From Bacteriovoracaceae bacterium UBA2428 (lineage in GTDB: Bacteria; Bdellovibrionota; UBA2428), in contig DDRA01000058.1 in the NCBI GenBank assembly GCA_002343545.1, positions 636 through 28,240 on the forward strand: a stretch of 27,605 nucleotides of DNA, written 5' to 3'. Made by a program: the position numbers and the translations under genes. Position 1 is the first letter of the stretch; each line of letters opens with the position of its first letter. This document shows positions 14,842-23,178 of the stretch, in pieces. The notes under the pieces were generated by a model. It saw only the letters and a list, made by a program, of their open reading frames with translations, was not told the DNA's origin and did no database searches.

Positions 14842-15368
14842 AGCGATTCTTCGAGGCAGGAAATGTCGCTGTCGCCGATGACGCCGATCAGGTACGCGTA
14901 GACGTCGTTGCCCGTGCTCGGAATGATCCGGAAGATGGCGCCGTACTCATTGTCGCCCGGGAAGTGGGTCACGACCGCGAGGCGAGTAGCCTTGTGCGTA
15001 ATGCGATTCTTGACTTCAAAGTACGTGATGTTGCCGTCGAGCCCCGAGTTGCGCTCGAGATCGAAGAACTTGATCACGCTTTCTTGCGGCGTAAGGGCCG
15101 TCTCCGACGTCATAAGCTGGGTCATCTGGAGGATGCGCAGTTCGTGGGGCTTGAGCGCGGGCGGAAGGCGGGAACCTTCCCGGCGAGCCACCGTCGAGAG
15201 TTCACGCACGAGACCGAGGGTCGGCGCATTCGGGGTTTCTTGATTCTCGTGGAAAGAACGGAAGATCTGGCAGGCCGTCGCTTGAGCCGGACGAACGGGC
15301 GTCGGAGTTTGCGCGAACGCGCTGGAGACGATGAGCGGAAGCGTAAAAAGAACGAGACGGGTCAACAT
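14838..15368 (-). CDS. Exported protein of unknown function
   Basis: Unrecognised 176-residue protein with a clean signal peptide (MLTRLVLFTLPLIVSSAFA, cut before QTPTPV). The mature part has a helical first half and a beta-rich second half (NITYFEVKNRITHKATRLAVVTHF, YGAIFRIIPSTGNDVYAYLIGVIG). One Cys lies near each end of the mature protein. The start is well supported: AAGGA lies about 6 nt before the ATG. The gene stands alone, convergent with the thiamine-binding gene with overlapping stop codons, and has a hairpin in its leader. No family or function can be named. Confidence 0.7.
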   Translation of the reverse strand: MLTRLVLFTLPLIVSSAFAQTPTPVRPAQATACQIFRSFHENQETPNAPTLGLVRELSTVARREGSRLPPALKPHELRILQMTQLMTSETALTPQESVIKFFDLERNSGLDGNITYFEVKNRITHKATRLAVVTHFPGDNEYGAIFRIIPSTGNDVYAYLIGVIGDSDISCLEESL

Positions 15369-15385
15369 GGGAATCCTTTCGAAGA

Positions 15386-15418
15386 CTCGCGGCTCCGTTG
15401 CCGCGAGGGTTGATCAAC
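15386..15418 (-). promoter_or_regulatory. Leader hairpin and perfect palindrome upstream of the 15368 start
   Basis: CTCGCGGC (15386-15393) and GCCGCGAG (15400-15407) form eight perfect pairs with a 6-nt loop, ending just before the ribosome site. Immediately upstream is the perfect 10-bp palindrome GTTGATCAAC (15409-15418), a possible protein-binding site. No convincing promoter was seen around it. Confidence 0.4.
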
Positions 15419-15461
15419 AACCGATTATTGCGATGGACGCCAATGCAGGCGGCATGCCAGG

Positions 15462-15489
15462 GCGGGGAGGCGAAGAAAGGCCTTCCCGC
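15462..15489 (-). other. Hairpin downstream of ileS
   Basis: GCGGGAAGGC and GCCTCCCCGC pair over ten positions with one G-T wobble and an 8-nt loop. It lies about 70 nt after the ileS stop on the minus strand. No T-run follows, so it is not a standard terminator; it could protect the 3' end or assist Rho-dependent ending. Confidence 0.35.
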
Positions 15490-15560
15490 GCCAGGGTCGT
15501 GTCGAATTGTTAGGCGATCAGTTCCAGTACGACGAAACTTCGGTTCCTTTACGGCACCGC

Positions 15561-18500
15561 TTAACCCGTGACCTTGAGCTCGAAGCCAAGTTCGCCTTCA
15601 CCCTCGAAAGATTCGTGGATCGTGCGACCCGCGAAGTCGAGTTTCGCGACGGCCGACGCGAGGGTTTCCGACGCCAAGATTCCCGCTTTCGCGCTCTCCG
15701 AGGCGAGGATCTTTTCGACCCGCGACCCCGGCGTCGCCCACCAATCGATCGAAATCCGATCCGTCAGGCGGAGCTTCATTTCCTTACGCCGCTGCTGAAC
15801 CCGGTTCACGACCTCACGAAGAAGCCCTTCTTCGAGCAAGGCCTCGTCGATGGTCGTATCGAGTTCGGCCACGATCCCGTATCCGGCCGAGGCCTGACGG
15901 CCCGGCTTCGCCTTGCGAACGACCTGGATATCTTCCGGCGTGAGCTCGAAGCCTTTGACCGTGGCCCGTCCGGCCGTCTCGAAGGCCGAGATCTTGGCCG
16001 AATCCCACGTCGCGAGTTCGGCCTGGATTTCCTTCATGGCCCCACCGACTTTCTTGCCGAGGGTCTTGAAGTTCGGTTTGACGCTTTCCTCGACGAGATC
16101 CGACGCGCGCAAGACGACCTCGAGATCCTTCACGTTGACTTCGTCCATGACGAGATTGCGCATCTCGGCCAAGTTTTTTTGGTCGGCCTCGGAGAGACCG
16201 GCAAGACGCAATTTCGGCAACGGCTGACGCAACCCGATCTTGGCTTCGCCGCGGAGCGAACGGCCCAATAGGATGGCCCGCTTCGCGATGTCGACCCGAG
16301 AGAGGATCTCGGCCTCCGCGCCCGTCAGCGCCTTCGAGTTCTCGCGGTCCAGGATCGCCTCGTGGACGCTGGAGCGTTTGCTGTTCGCGAGCTCGTCGAC
16401 CGAAACGCCCTCGAGCGCCGCGAAGAGAGTCTCGGCGAGGAACGGCAACGACGGAGCGAGCTGCACCGCGAACTGACGGAGCACCGTCCAAAGCGTTTCG
16501 TAGGCCGAAAGCTTCGAGGCATCCTTCGCCTCGGACCAAAAGCGCTCGCGGTTCAAGCGGATGTACCAGTTCGTGAGGTCGTCCACGAAAGACGTCAGGT
16601 GTCCCGCGATCTCGGCGAGACGGTACGCTTCCATGCTGTCGTGGATGCGGATCTCGGTTTCCTCGGCGCGGGCCAAGATCCAGCGGTCGAGGATCGGACG
16701 CTTGGCCGGCGGCGGCGCCTGGCCGAGATCCTTCATGCTCCAACCGTCGATGTTCGCGTACGAGGAGAAGAAACCGTAGGCGTTCCAAAGCGGGATCATG
16801 ACCGCGCGCATGAGCTCGAGCAGGCCCTTCTCGCTGAAGCGCAGCTCCTCGCCGTGCACGGCGGGGGACTGCAGCAAGTAGAGGCGCATCGCGTCCGCGC
16901 CGTACTTGCCGAAGACCAACGCCGGATCCGGGTAGTTCTTGAGGCGCTTGGACATCTTGCGGCCGTCTTCGGCGAGCACGATGCCGTTCACGATGCAGTT
17001 CGTGAACGCGGGCTTATCGAAGAGCGCCGTCGAGAGGACGGTGAGCGTGTAGAACCAACCGCGGGTCTGATCGAGCCCCTCGGCGATGAAGTTCGCCGGG
17101 AAAGCCCGGTCGAGTTTGGCCTTGTTCTCGAAGGGGTAGTGCTCCTGCGCGTAGGGCATCGAGCCGGACTCGAACCAGCAATCCAAGACTTCGGGCGTGC
17201 GGGTCATCGCGCCCGAGCACTTGGGACACTTGCCCTTGTGCGGGTCGATGACGTGCGGGTGAATATCGTCGAAGGCACGGCCCGTGAGCTCGGCCAGCTC
17301 GGCGCGCGAGCCCACGACCGTTTGGTGCGAGCAGCTTCCGCACTTCCAAACCGGGATCGGCGTGCCCCAGAAACGGTTACGCGAGATGCACCAGTCGCGC
17401 GCGTTCTCGAGCCACTTGCCGAAACGCCCGTCGCGGATGTGCGCGGGCTGCCAGCGGATCTTCTGGTTGTTCGCGACCATGCGATCACGGAAGCTTTCCA
17501 CCTTCACGAACCACGACGAGATCGCCTTGTAGATCAGCGGCGTGTCCGTGCGCTCGCAGTGCGGGTACGCGTGGTTGATCGTCTCGTGCTTGAGCAAGCG
17601 CGAGGCTTCCTTGATCATGCGGATGATGTGCTTGTCGGCGTCCTTGACGAACTGGCCCACGACCGGCTCGAGGCGCTTGTCGCCCGCCACTTCGGGAAGG
17701 AACTTGGCTTCCATGTCGACCGGATCGACGAAGTCGATCTTGGCCGCGCGGCACGCCTGGAAGTCGTCTTCGCCGAAGGCCGGCGCCATGTGCACGAGCC
17801 CCGTACCGTCGGTCGACGACACGAAACTCGATCCGTCGAGGACGCGGAAAGCGCCGCCCGCGGCACGGTCCGCGTAGGTCGAGAAAATAGGCTCGTAGCG
17901 GAGCCCGATGAGCTTGTCGTTGGCCACGTCGCCGACGCGCGCATCCTTGAGTCCGTAGGCCTCCGCGCGCGAGTCCGCCAAGATGACGTGGGTCATCGCG
18001 CCCATCGGTGCCGCGAGCGCGTAACGTCCGTAACTCACGTGCGCCGGATCGGCATGCGCCGCGACCGCCAAGTTCGACGGCAGGGTCCACGGGGTCGTCG
18101 TCCAGATCGCGAGCGCCGTATTGCCGACCCACGCGGGATCGCCCGAGACGAGCGGCATGAGCACGCTGATGGCCGGGTCTTGCACGTCTTTGTAGTTCTG
18201 CGTCGCCTCGAAGTTCGAGAGCGGCGCGGTCAGACGCCACGAATAGGGGACGACTTTGTAGCCTTCGTAGACGAGTCCCTTGTCCCAAAGTTGCTTGAAG
18301 ACCCACCACACGGACTCCATGAACTCGGGGTTCATGGTCTTGTAGTCGTTCTCCATGTCGATCCAACGGCCCATCCGCTCGACCGTCTTCTTCCACTCGT
18401 TGGAATAGCGAAGCACGATGCCGCGGCAAGCCTCGTTGAACTTATCGACGCCGTACTCGCGGATCGAAGCCGAGCCGTTCAGCTCGAGCGTCTTCTCCAT

Positions 18501-18800
18501 CTCGTACTCAACGGGCAATCCATGGCAGTCCCACCCGAAACGACGGGGCACGTGGTAACCGCGCATCGTCCAGTAGCGGGGAACGACGTCCTTGATCGTG
18601 CCGGCGATGATGTGGCCGTAGTGCGGAAGTCCCGTCGCGAAAGGAGGGCCGTCGTAGAAGTAGTAAGTCGGGCGGCCTTCGCGACCTTCGACCGTCCTCT
18701 CGAAAATTCGTTGTCGGCGCCAGTACTCGAGGACCTTCTCTTCGTTCGAGGAAAAGGCGTAATCTGAACCGTATTCCGGAAATTTTTGGGCGCCCGTCAT
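15561..18800 (-). CDS. ileS: Isoleucyl-tRNA synthetase, type 2 (eukaryote-like)
   Basis: Charges tRNA-Ile. At 1079 residues it is longer than the E. coli-type enzyme (about 940). Class I signatures are HYGH at 60-63 within GLPHYGHIIAGTIKD, and KMSKR at 615-619 followed by LKNYPDP; both are the forms seen in eukaryotic and type 2 bacterial IleRS rather than HIGH and KMSKS. The CP1 editing domain is present (WTTTPWTLPSNLA and GTGLVHMAPAFGEDD), and a Cys pair set around CGSCSHQ and CPKCSGAM suggests a zinc site in the insertion. Type 2 enzymes are known to include the mupirocin-resistant ones. It starts 12 nt after the rsm22-like stop and is probably co-transcribed with it. No good ribosome site precedes the ATG. 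Confidence 0.97.
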   Translation of the reverse strand: MTGAQKFPEYGSDYAFSSNEEKVLEYWRRQRIFERTVEGREGRPTYYFYDGPPFATGLPHYGHIIAGTIKDVVPRYWTMRGYHVPRRFGWDCHGLPVEYEMEKTLELNGSASIREYGVDKFNEACRGIVLRYSNEWKKTVERMGRWIDMENDYKTMNPEFMESVWWVFKQLWDKGLVYEGYKVVPYSWRLTAPLSNFEATQNYKDVQDPAISVLMPLVSGDPAWVGNTALAIWTTTPWTLPSNLAVAAHADPAHVSYGRYALAAPMGAMTHVILADSRAEAYGLKDARVGDVANDKLIGLRYEPIFSTYADRAAGGAFRVLDGSSFVSSTDGTGLVHMAPAFGEDDFQACRAAKIDFVDPVDMEAKFLPEVAGDKRLEPVVGQFVKDADKHIIRMIKEASRLLKHETINHAYPHCERTDTPLIYKAISSWFVKVESFRDRMVANNQKIRWQPAHIRDGRFGKWLENARDWCISRNRFWGTPIPVWKCGSCSHQTVVGSRAELAELTGRAFDDIHPHVIDPHKGKCPKCSGAMTRTPEVLDCWFESGSMPYAQEHYPFENKAKLDRAFPANFIAEGLDQTRGWFYTLTVLSTALFDKPAFTNCIVNGIVLAEDGRKMSKRLKNYPDPALVFGKYGADAMRLYLLQSPAVHGEELRFSEKGLLELMRAVMIPLWNAYGFFSSYANIDGWSMKDLGQAPPPAKRPILDRWILARAEETEIRIHDSMEAYRLAEIAGHLTSFVDDLTNWYIRLNRERFWSEAKDASKLSAYETLWTVLRQFAVQLAPSLPFLAETLFAALEGVSVDELANSKRSSVHEAILDRENSKALTGAEAEILSRVDIAKRAILLGRSLRGEAKIGLRQPLPKLRLAGLSEADQKNLAEMRNLVMDEVNVKDLEVVLRASDLVEESVKPNFKTLGKKVGGAMKEIQAELATWDSAKISAFETAGRATVKGFELTPEDIQVVRKAKPGRQASAGYGIVAELDTTIDEALLEEGLLREVVNRVQQRRKEMKLRLTDRISIDWWATPGSRVEKILASESAKAGILASETLASAVAKLDFAGRTIHESFEGEGELGFELKVTG

Positions 18801-18812
18801 AAGCCGTTCAGC

Positions 18813-19853
18813 TTAGGTTGACGCCTCATCCTTGTCCATGAGCCGTCGCCCCGAGAGAACCTCGTCGCCCTCGGTGACGAGCGCCAAGTAAGGGCTTTCT
18901 TCGAGGCCCTTCTCGACGGCCTTGAAGAGAGCCTTATCGGACCGCTTCTGCAGACGAAGGTCTTCGACCTTGCCGTCCTCGAAGCAGATCTGGACGCGCG
19001 CGAAGCCTTTGGAGAGTCGCGGCGTGCCCAAGACCCTTCCCGCTCGGCCCGAAGTAACCGTGGGCTCTCGGGCGGCGGCGTCCGCCAGGTCGCGGCGGCG
19101 CATCGCGATGTAGCAAAAAGGCAACGAACGGACGTCAAAGCCCAATCGACGGGAGGCTTCCGCCCAGAAGCCCGTCGTGAACGCCTCCGTGGGAGGGTCC
19201 GAGAAGCTATGGCACCAGTCGTCCTCGCGACCGTCCTTGAGCAGGGGGCAGCGTTCCTCGTGAAGGCAAGGCCCCAGGACCTTGTGCGTCGCGAGGAGTT
19301 TGCCACGGATCTCTCCGAGACGACGGCTTTCCTCCTTGGACCCCGGCTCGACCCAGATGATTTCCGCGGCCCGCCCCAACGCAAGCAGCAGACGCGCCAG
19401 TTCGGGGGGCGGGATTTCGTTCACGACGTGGCTCAGCAGCACGACGGACTCGGGCGCCTTCGAGTTTTCCCCGAAAAGCGGGTCACGAACGCAATCCGAC
19501 ACCGCCAAAGTCGGCTCGATGGAGCGCGCCGAGCGGGAAGCGAAACTCCGGGCCAACGGGGAGCGATCCCAAAACTCGGCGCCCCACCCTTCCGCCGCGA
19601 AGTTCTCGAGCCAGCTCCGCGAAGCCGCGCCGGATCCGCATCCCCAATCGATAAGGTGCCTGGGTCCGGGGGAATATCCGCGCGAGACCAGCTCCCTTAA
19701 CACCGAGTCCCACTTCCATCCGATCCGCCGCGCGAAGACTTCGTCGTAAGCCGCGAGGTCGCCGTCGTCGCGCCAGTAGTCCTGACTTTTGTCGCCGCGT
19801 AAAAAGAGATCGCGAAGCCTTTCGAGCCGTGTCCATTCCATCCGAAGTCGCAT
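18813..19853 (-). CDS. Rsm22-like small-subunit ribosome assembly factor
   Basis: Member of the Rsm22/METTL17 family, methyltransferase-fold proteins that bind the small ribosomal subunit during assembly. In 346 residues it has a SAM-type loop DWGCGSG (69-75) and the family's Fe-S cysteines: Cys196-x5-Cys202-x11-Cys214 (CLHEERCPL and DWCHSF), with Cys247 in LPFCYIAMRR. All four cluster ligands known from METTL17 appear kept. A basic C-terminal domain follows. ATG at 19851-19853 is chosen because GGAG lies 6 nt upstream; the longer reading from 19880 would overlap the divergent lspA start. The ribosome site of this gene lies on the opposite strand of the lspA -10 box. It is followed by ileS after 12 nt, so two translation genes form one unit. 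Confidence 0.8.
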   Translation of the reverse strand: MRLRMEWTRLERLRDLFLRGDKSQDYWRDDGDLAAYDEVFARRIGWKWDSVLRELVSRGYSPGPRHLIDWGCGSGAASRSWLENFAAEGWGAEFWDRSPLARSFASRSARSIEPTLAVSDCVRDPLFGENSKAPESVVLLSHVVNEIPPPELARLLLALGRAAEIIWVEPGSKEESRRLGEIRGKLLATHKVLGPCLHEERCPLLKDGREDDWCHSFSDPPTEAFTTGFWAEASRRLGFDVRSLPFCYIAMRRRDLADAAAREPTVTSGRAGRVLGTPRLSKGFARVQICFEDGKVEDLRLQKRSDKALFKAVEKGLEESPYLALVTEGDEVLSGRRLMDKDEAST

Positions 19854-19855
19854 GC

Positions 19856-19861
19856 TATACT
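19856..19861 (+). promoter_or_regulatory. -10 box of lspA at a leaderless-type start
   Basis: TATACT (5 of 6 consensus bases) lies 8 nt before the ATG at 19870, with no Shine-Dalgarno sequence between. No good -35 is visible. It overlaps the divergent gene's ribosome site region. Confidence 0.45.
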
Positions 19862-19869
19862 CCGCCGTC

Positions 19870-20412
19870 ATGTCGCGCATCTACTCGTTGATCCTGAGCA
19901 TCGGAGTCTTCGTTTTGGCCCTCGATCAATGGACCAAGAATCTCATCCTCGAGCACTTCCCGCGCGAGGGCGACCTGACCCCCTGGCTGAGCTGGTTCCA
20001 TATCCACCGGGTCCACAACTACGGCGTCGCCTTCGGAAACCTGCGCAACCTCCCCGATGGTCTGCGCCCCGTGCTTTTGATCCTCCTGCCGATCGCGATC
20101 CTGACCGGGCTTTGGTACTTCTACGTCCGCAAGTTCCAGAAGAAAGAACTTCTCGGTCCTATCGCGATGGGACTCGTGCTGGGCGGCGCGATCGGCAACC
20201 TCATCGACCGCCTGCGCTTCGGCTACGTGGTCGACTTCGTCGACTGGTTCTACCCCTCGAACGGCGGCTGCCTCCCCGGTTTCTCGAAGTTCACCCCGGA
20301 AACCTGCCACTGGGCCGTGTTCAACGTCGCGGATTCGGCCATCAGCGTGGCGATGGTCATCCTCATCGCCGATTCCTTCCTGAATCCGAAAGACGACGCC
20401 AAGAAGGCCTAG
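19870..20412 (+). CDS. lspA: Lipoprotein signal peptidase (signal peptidase II)
   Basis: Inner-membrane aspartyl protease that removes signal peptides of lipidated prolipoproteins. The 180 residues include four membrane segments and the conserved blocks LDQWTKNLI, HNYGVAFGNL (normally N-x-G-x-A-F), GGAIGNLIDRLRFGYVVDFVDW with the first catalytic Asp, and WAVFNVADSAI with the second. There is an extra Cys-containing loop between the two catalytic Asp blocks (NGGCLPGFSKFTPETC) that looks exported and could carry a disulfide. The ATG at 19870 is used because it begins the first membrane helix; upstream in-frame starts would add a basic stretch and cover the promoter. The Lgt-like gene follows after 3 nt. 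Confidence 0.93.
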   Translation: MSRIYSLILSIGVFVLALDQWTKNLILEHFPREGDLTPWLSWFHIHRVHNYGVAFGNLRNLPDGLRPVLLILLPIAILTGLWYFYVRKFQKKELLGPIAMGLVLGGAIGNLIDRLRFGYVVDFVDWFYPSNGGCLPGFSKFTPETCHWAVFNVADSAISVAMVILIADSFLNPKDDAKKA

Positions 20413-20415
20413 GCG

Positions 20416-21195
20416 ATGTTTCCCGTCGTCTTCGAGTGGGGCGACGCGGTTCTCACGACCTACGCCTTGCTCATGAGCGTGGCGTTTTTCGTCGGGCTCT
20501 TCGTGGCGCTCGCGCAGGCCAAGCGACTCGGCGGCCTGCCCGCCGAACTCGTCGTGGGCAAAAGCATCGGCGCCTTCCTGTGGGGACTCGCCGGGGCTCG
20601 GCTTCTCTTCGTTTTGACCCAATGGCCTCGCTTCGCGAAGGGGCAGTGGGGGCTCTGGGAAATCGCCTCGGGGGGCGTCGTGTTCTTCGGGGGTTTCTTG
20701 GGCGCGGTCGCCTATCTCGGCTGGAGCCTTCGGCATCGCCCCACGCAACGACGCCGGCTTTTCGCCGCCTTCGCCCCCGCCCTCGCCTTCGCCCACGCGG
20801 TCGGACGCCTGGGTTGCTTCGCGAACGGTTGTTGCCACGGGGATCACTGCGCCTGGCCTTGGGCCGTGACGATCTCCGATCCCCGATCGGTCGCGACGCT
20901 CCAAGGCGTTCCCCTCCATCCGACGCCCCTCTATGAAGCGGTATTTCTTGTTTTTTTGGGAATTTACCTTTGGCGACGGAACGCCCGACCGGAACGGGCC
21001 GCTTCGAGCGTGCGAATCTATTTGGTCGCCTACGGACTCGCGCGTTTCGCCTTCGAGTTCACGCGCGGGGATTCTTTGCGCGGCGAAGCACTGGGACTTT
21101 CGACCTCGCAGTGGATCTCGATCGGCTTGGTTTTGACGGGACTTGCTCTTGATTCCAAGCCTTTAGGGCGCAATAACTCCACGGATGAAAATTGA
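20416..21195 (+). CDS. lgt: Prolipoprotein diacylglyceryl transferase family protein (variant active site)
   Basis: Polytopic membrane protein of 259 residues of the Lgt family, which attaches diacylglycerol to prolipoprotein Cys. Family blocks can be followed: LTTYALLMSVAFFVG, GGVVFFGGFLGA, GRLGCFANGCCHG, HPTPLYEA and RFAFEFTRGD. Compared with E. coli Lgt as I recall it, His103 (F-H-G-G) is Phe, and Asn146 and Glu151 of the GRIGNFINGE block are Cys, while the first Arg of that block and the late Arg are kept. This GC-x-x-x-GCC form occurs widely in Deltaproteobacteria-like Lgt homologues, so it may be a working variant or a related transferase. Tight coupling to lspA supports a lipoprotein role. 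Its end overlaps the tig start by 11 nt. Confidence 0.8.
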   Translation: MFPVVFEWGDAVLTTYALLMSVAFFVGLFVALAQAKRLGGLPAELVVGKSIGAFLWGLAGARLLFVLTQWPRFAKGQWGLWEIASGGVVFFGGFLGAVAYLGWSLRHRPTQRRRLFAAFAPALAFAHAVGRLGCFANGCCHGDHCAWPWAVTISDPRSVATLQGVPLHPTPLYEAVFLVFLGIYLWRRNARPERAASSVRIYLVAYGLARFAFEFTRGDSLRGEALGLSTSQWISIGLVLTGLALDSKPLGRNNSTDEN

Positions 21196-22465
21196 AATCG
21201 AGAACCTTCAGGGTCACTTCAAAAAGCTCATGATCGAGATCCCGGCCGAGACGGTCGGAATCAAGATGAACAACTTCTACCGTGAGCTCCAAAAGAACGC
21301 CGAACTCAAGGGCTTCCGCAAAGGCAAAGCCCCCCTCAACGTCGTGCGCGAAGTCTACGGCGACAACGCCAAGAGCCAGCTCATCCGCGAGCTCGTCGAA
21401 GACGGCTTCCGTCAAGCGATCATGGAGCATCAGTTCCAGCCCCTCGGTAATCCCGAGGTCAACGTCGAGACGCTCCTCGAGGGCGTGCCCTTCAAGTTCC
21501 AACTCACCTTCGAAAACACGCCGCCCGTGAATCTCGTGAACTACACGGGCTTCAAGACGGCGAAGTCCGAGTTCAAGGCGACCGACGAAGAATTGCTCAA
21601 GGCTCTCGAGTCCGTTCGCTCGCAGATCGGCACCTTCGACGAAGTCCCGCCGGAAACGACCGTCCAGATCGGTCACCACGTGCAAATCGACTACAACGCC
21701 GAAGAAGCCGGCAAAGCCGTTCCCGAAGGTTCCGAGAAGGACGCCTTCCTCGAGACGGGCAGCGGCCAGCTGCCGAAGGACTTCGAACAGGGCCTCGTCG
21801 GCATGAAGGCCGGCGAAACGAAAACCTTCACGGTGAAAATTCCGATGCCGGAAAACCCGGAAGAAAAGACGCCCCTTTCGGGCCGCACGCTCGACTTCAC
21901 GGTCTCGCTCAAGTCGATCCGTAAGAAGAATCTGCCTGAGTTGACCGACGAACTCGCCAAGAAAATCGGTCCCTTCGACGGCCTCGAAGCTCTCCGCACG
22001 CGCGTGCGCGAAGACCTCGTGCGTCAAAAGGAAGCGAACTGGAAGCGCGAAGCCCAAGAGAAGGCCGTGGGTTACCTGATCGAGAACAACCCGGTCGAAG
22101 CTCCGGAAACCATGGTAAACGCACAGATGGAACAGCTCGCGATCGACGCCGGCATGCAGCTCTCGCAAATGGGTCTCGCCCAGGACCAGATCGAGGAACG
22201 CCTCAAGGGTTGGGGAGGAGAGATCTCCGAGCGCGCGGTACGTATGGTGAAGACCTCTTTGCTGCTCAGCGCCATCGCGAAGAAGGAGAATATTCAAGCT
22301 ACGGACGACGATCTCCGAAACGAGATCATGCGGATCGCGGCGCAGTCGCGGAAAAATCCGAAGGATGTAGTTGAGGACTTCCAGAAGCGGGGCGTGATGC
22401 CGGGCCTGATTCGTCAGGTGACCGAGCTCAAGGCGCTCGACTGGATCGTCGGAAAGGCGACTTGA
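21185..22465 (+). CDS. tig: Trigger factor chaperone
   Basis: Ribosome-bound chaperone and peptidyl-prolyl isomerase that meets nascent chains at the tunnel exit. At 426 residues it has the usual length. The N-terminal domain carries the ribosome-binding signature in LKGFRKGKAPLNVV (family G-F-R-x-G-K-x-P). The FKBP-type domain runs from about 155 to 245 (GHHVQIDYNAE, LETGSGQLPKDFEQGLVGMKAGE), and a helical C-terminal domain follows to LKALDWIVGKAT. The ATG overlaps the end of the Lgt-like gene by 11 nt, so translation is coupled. clpP follows after 8 nt in the classic tig-clpP order, which supports both calls. Confidence 0.96.
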   Translation: MKIEIENLQGHFKKLMIEIPAETVGIKMNNFYRELQKNAELKGFRKGKAPLNVVREVYGDNAKSQLIRELVEDGFRQAIMEHQFQPLGNPEVNVETLLEGVPFKFQLTFENTPPVNLVNYTGFKTAKSEFKATDEELLKALESVRSQIGTFDEVPPETTVQIGHHVQIDYNAEEAGKAVPEGSEKDAFLETGSGQLPKDFEQGLVGMKAGETKTFTVKIPMPENPEEKTPLSGRTLDFTVSLKSIRKKNLPELTDELAKKIGPFDGLEALRTRVREDLVRQKEANWKREAQEKAVGYLIENNPVEAPETMVNAQMEQLAIDAGMQLSQMGLAQDQIEERLKGWGGEISERAVRMVKTSLLLSAIAKKENIQATDDDLRNEIMRIAAQSRKNPKDVVEDFQKRGVMPGLIRQVTELKALDWIVGKAT

Positions 22466-22473
22466 AGTAGGGC

Positions 22474-23178
<705 letters not shown>

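Noticed and set aside
16362..18767. 801-codon plus-strand open frame across ileS
   Set aside because: Shadow of ileS; no recognisable domain and typical antisense composition.
19789..19869. Longer N-terminus for LspA
   Set aside because: The added residues are basic and unlike the family; they overlap the divergent gene's start and the candidate promoter.
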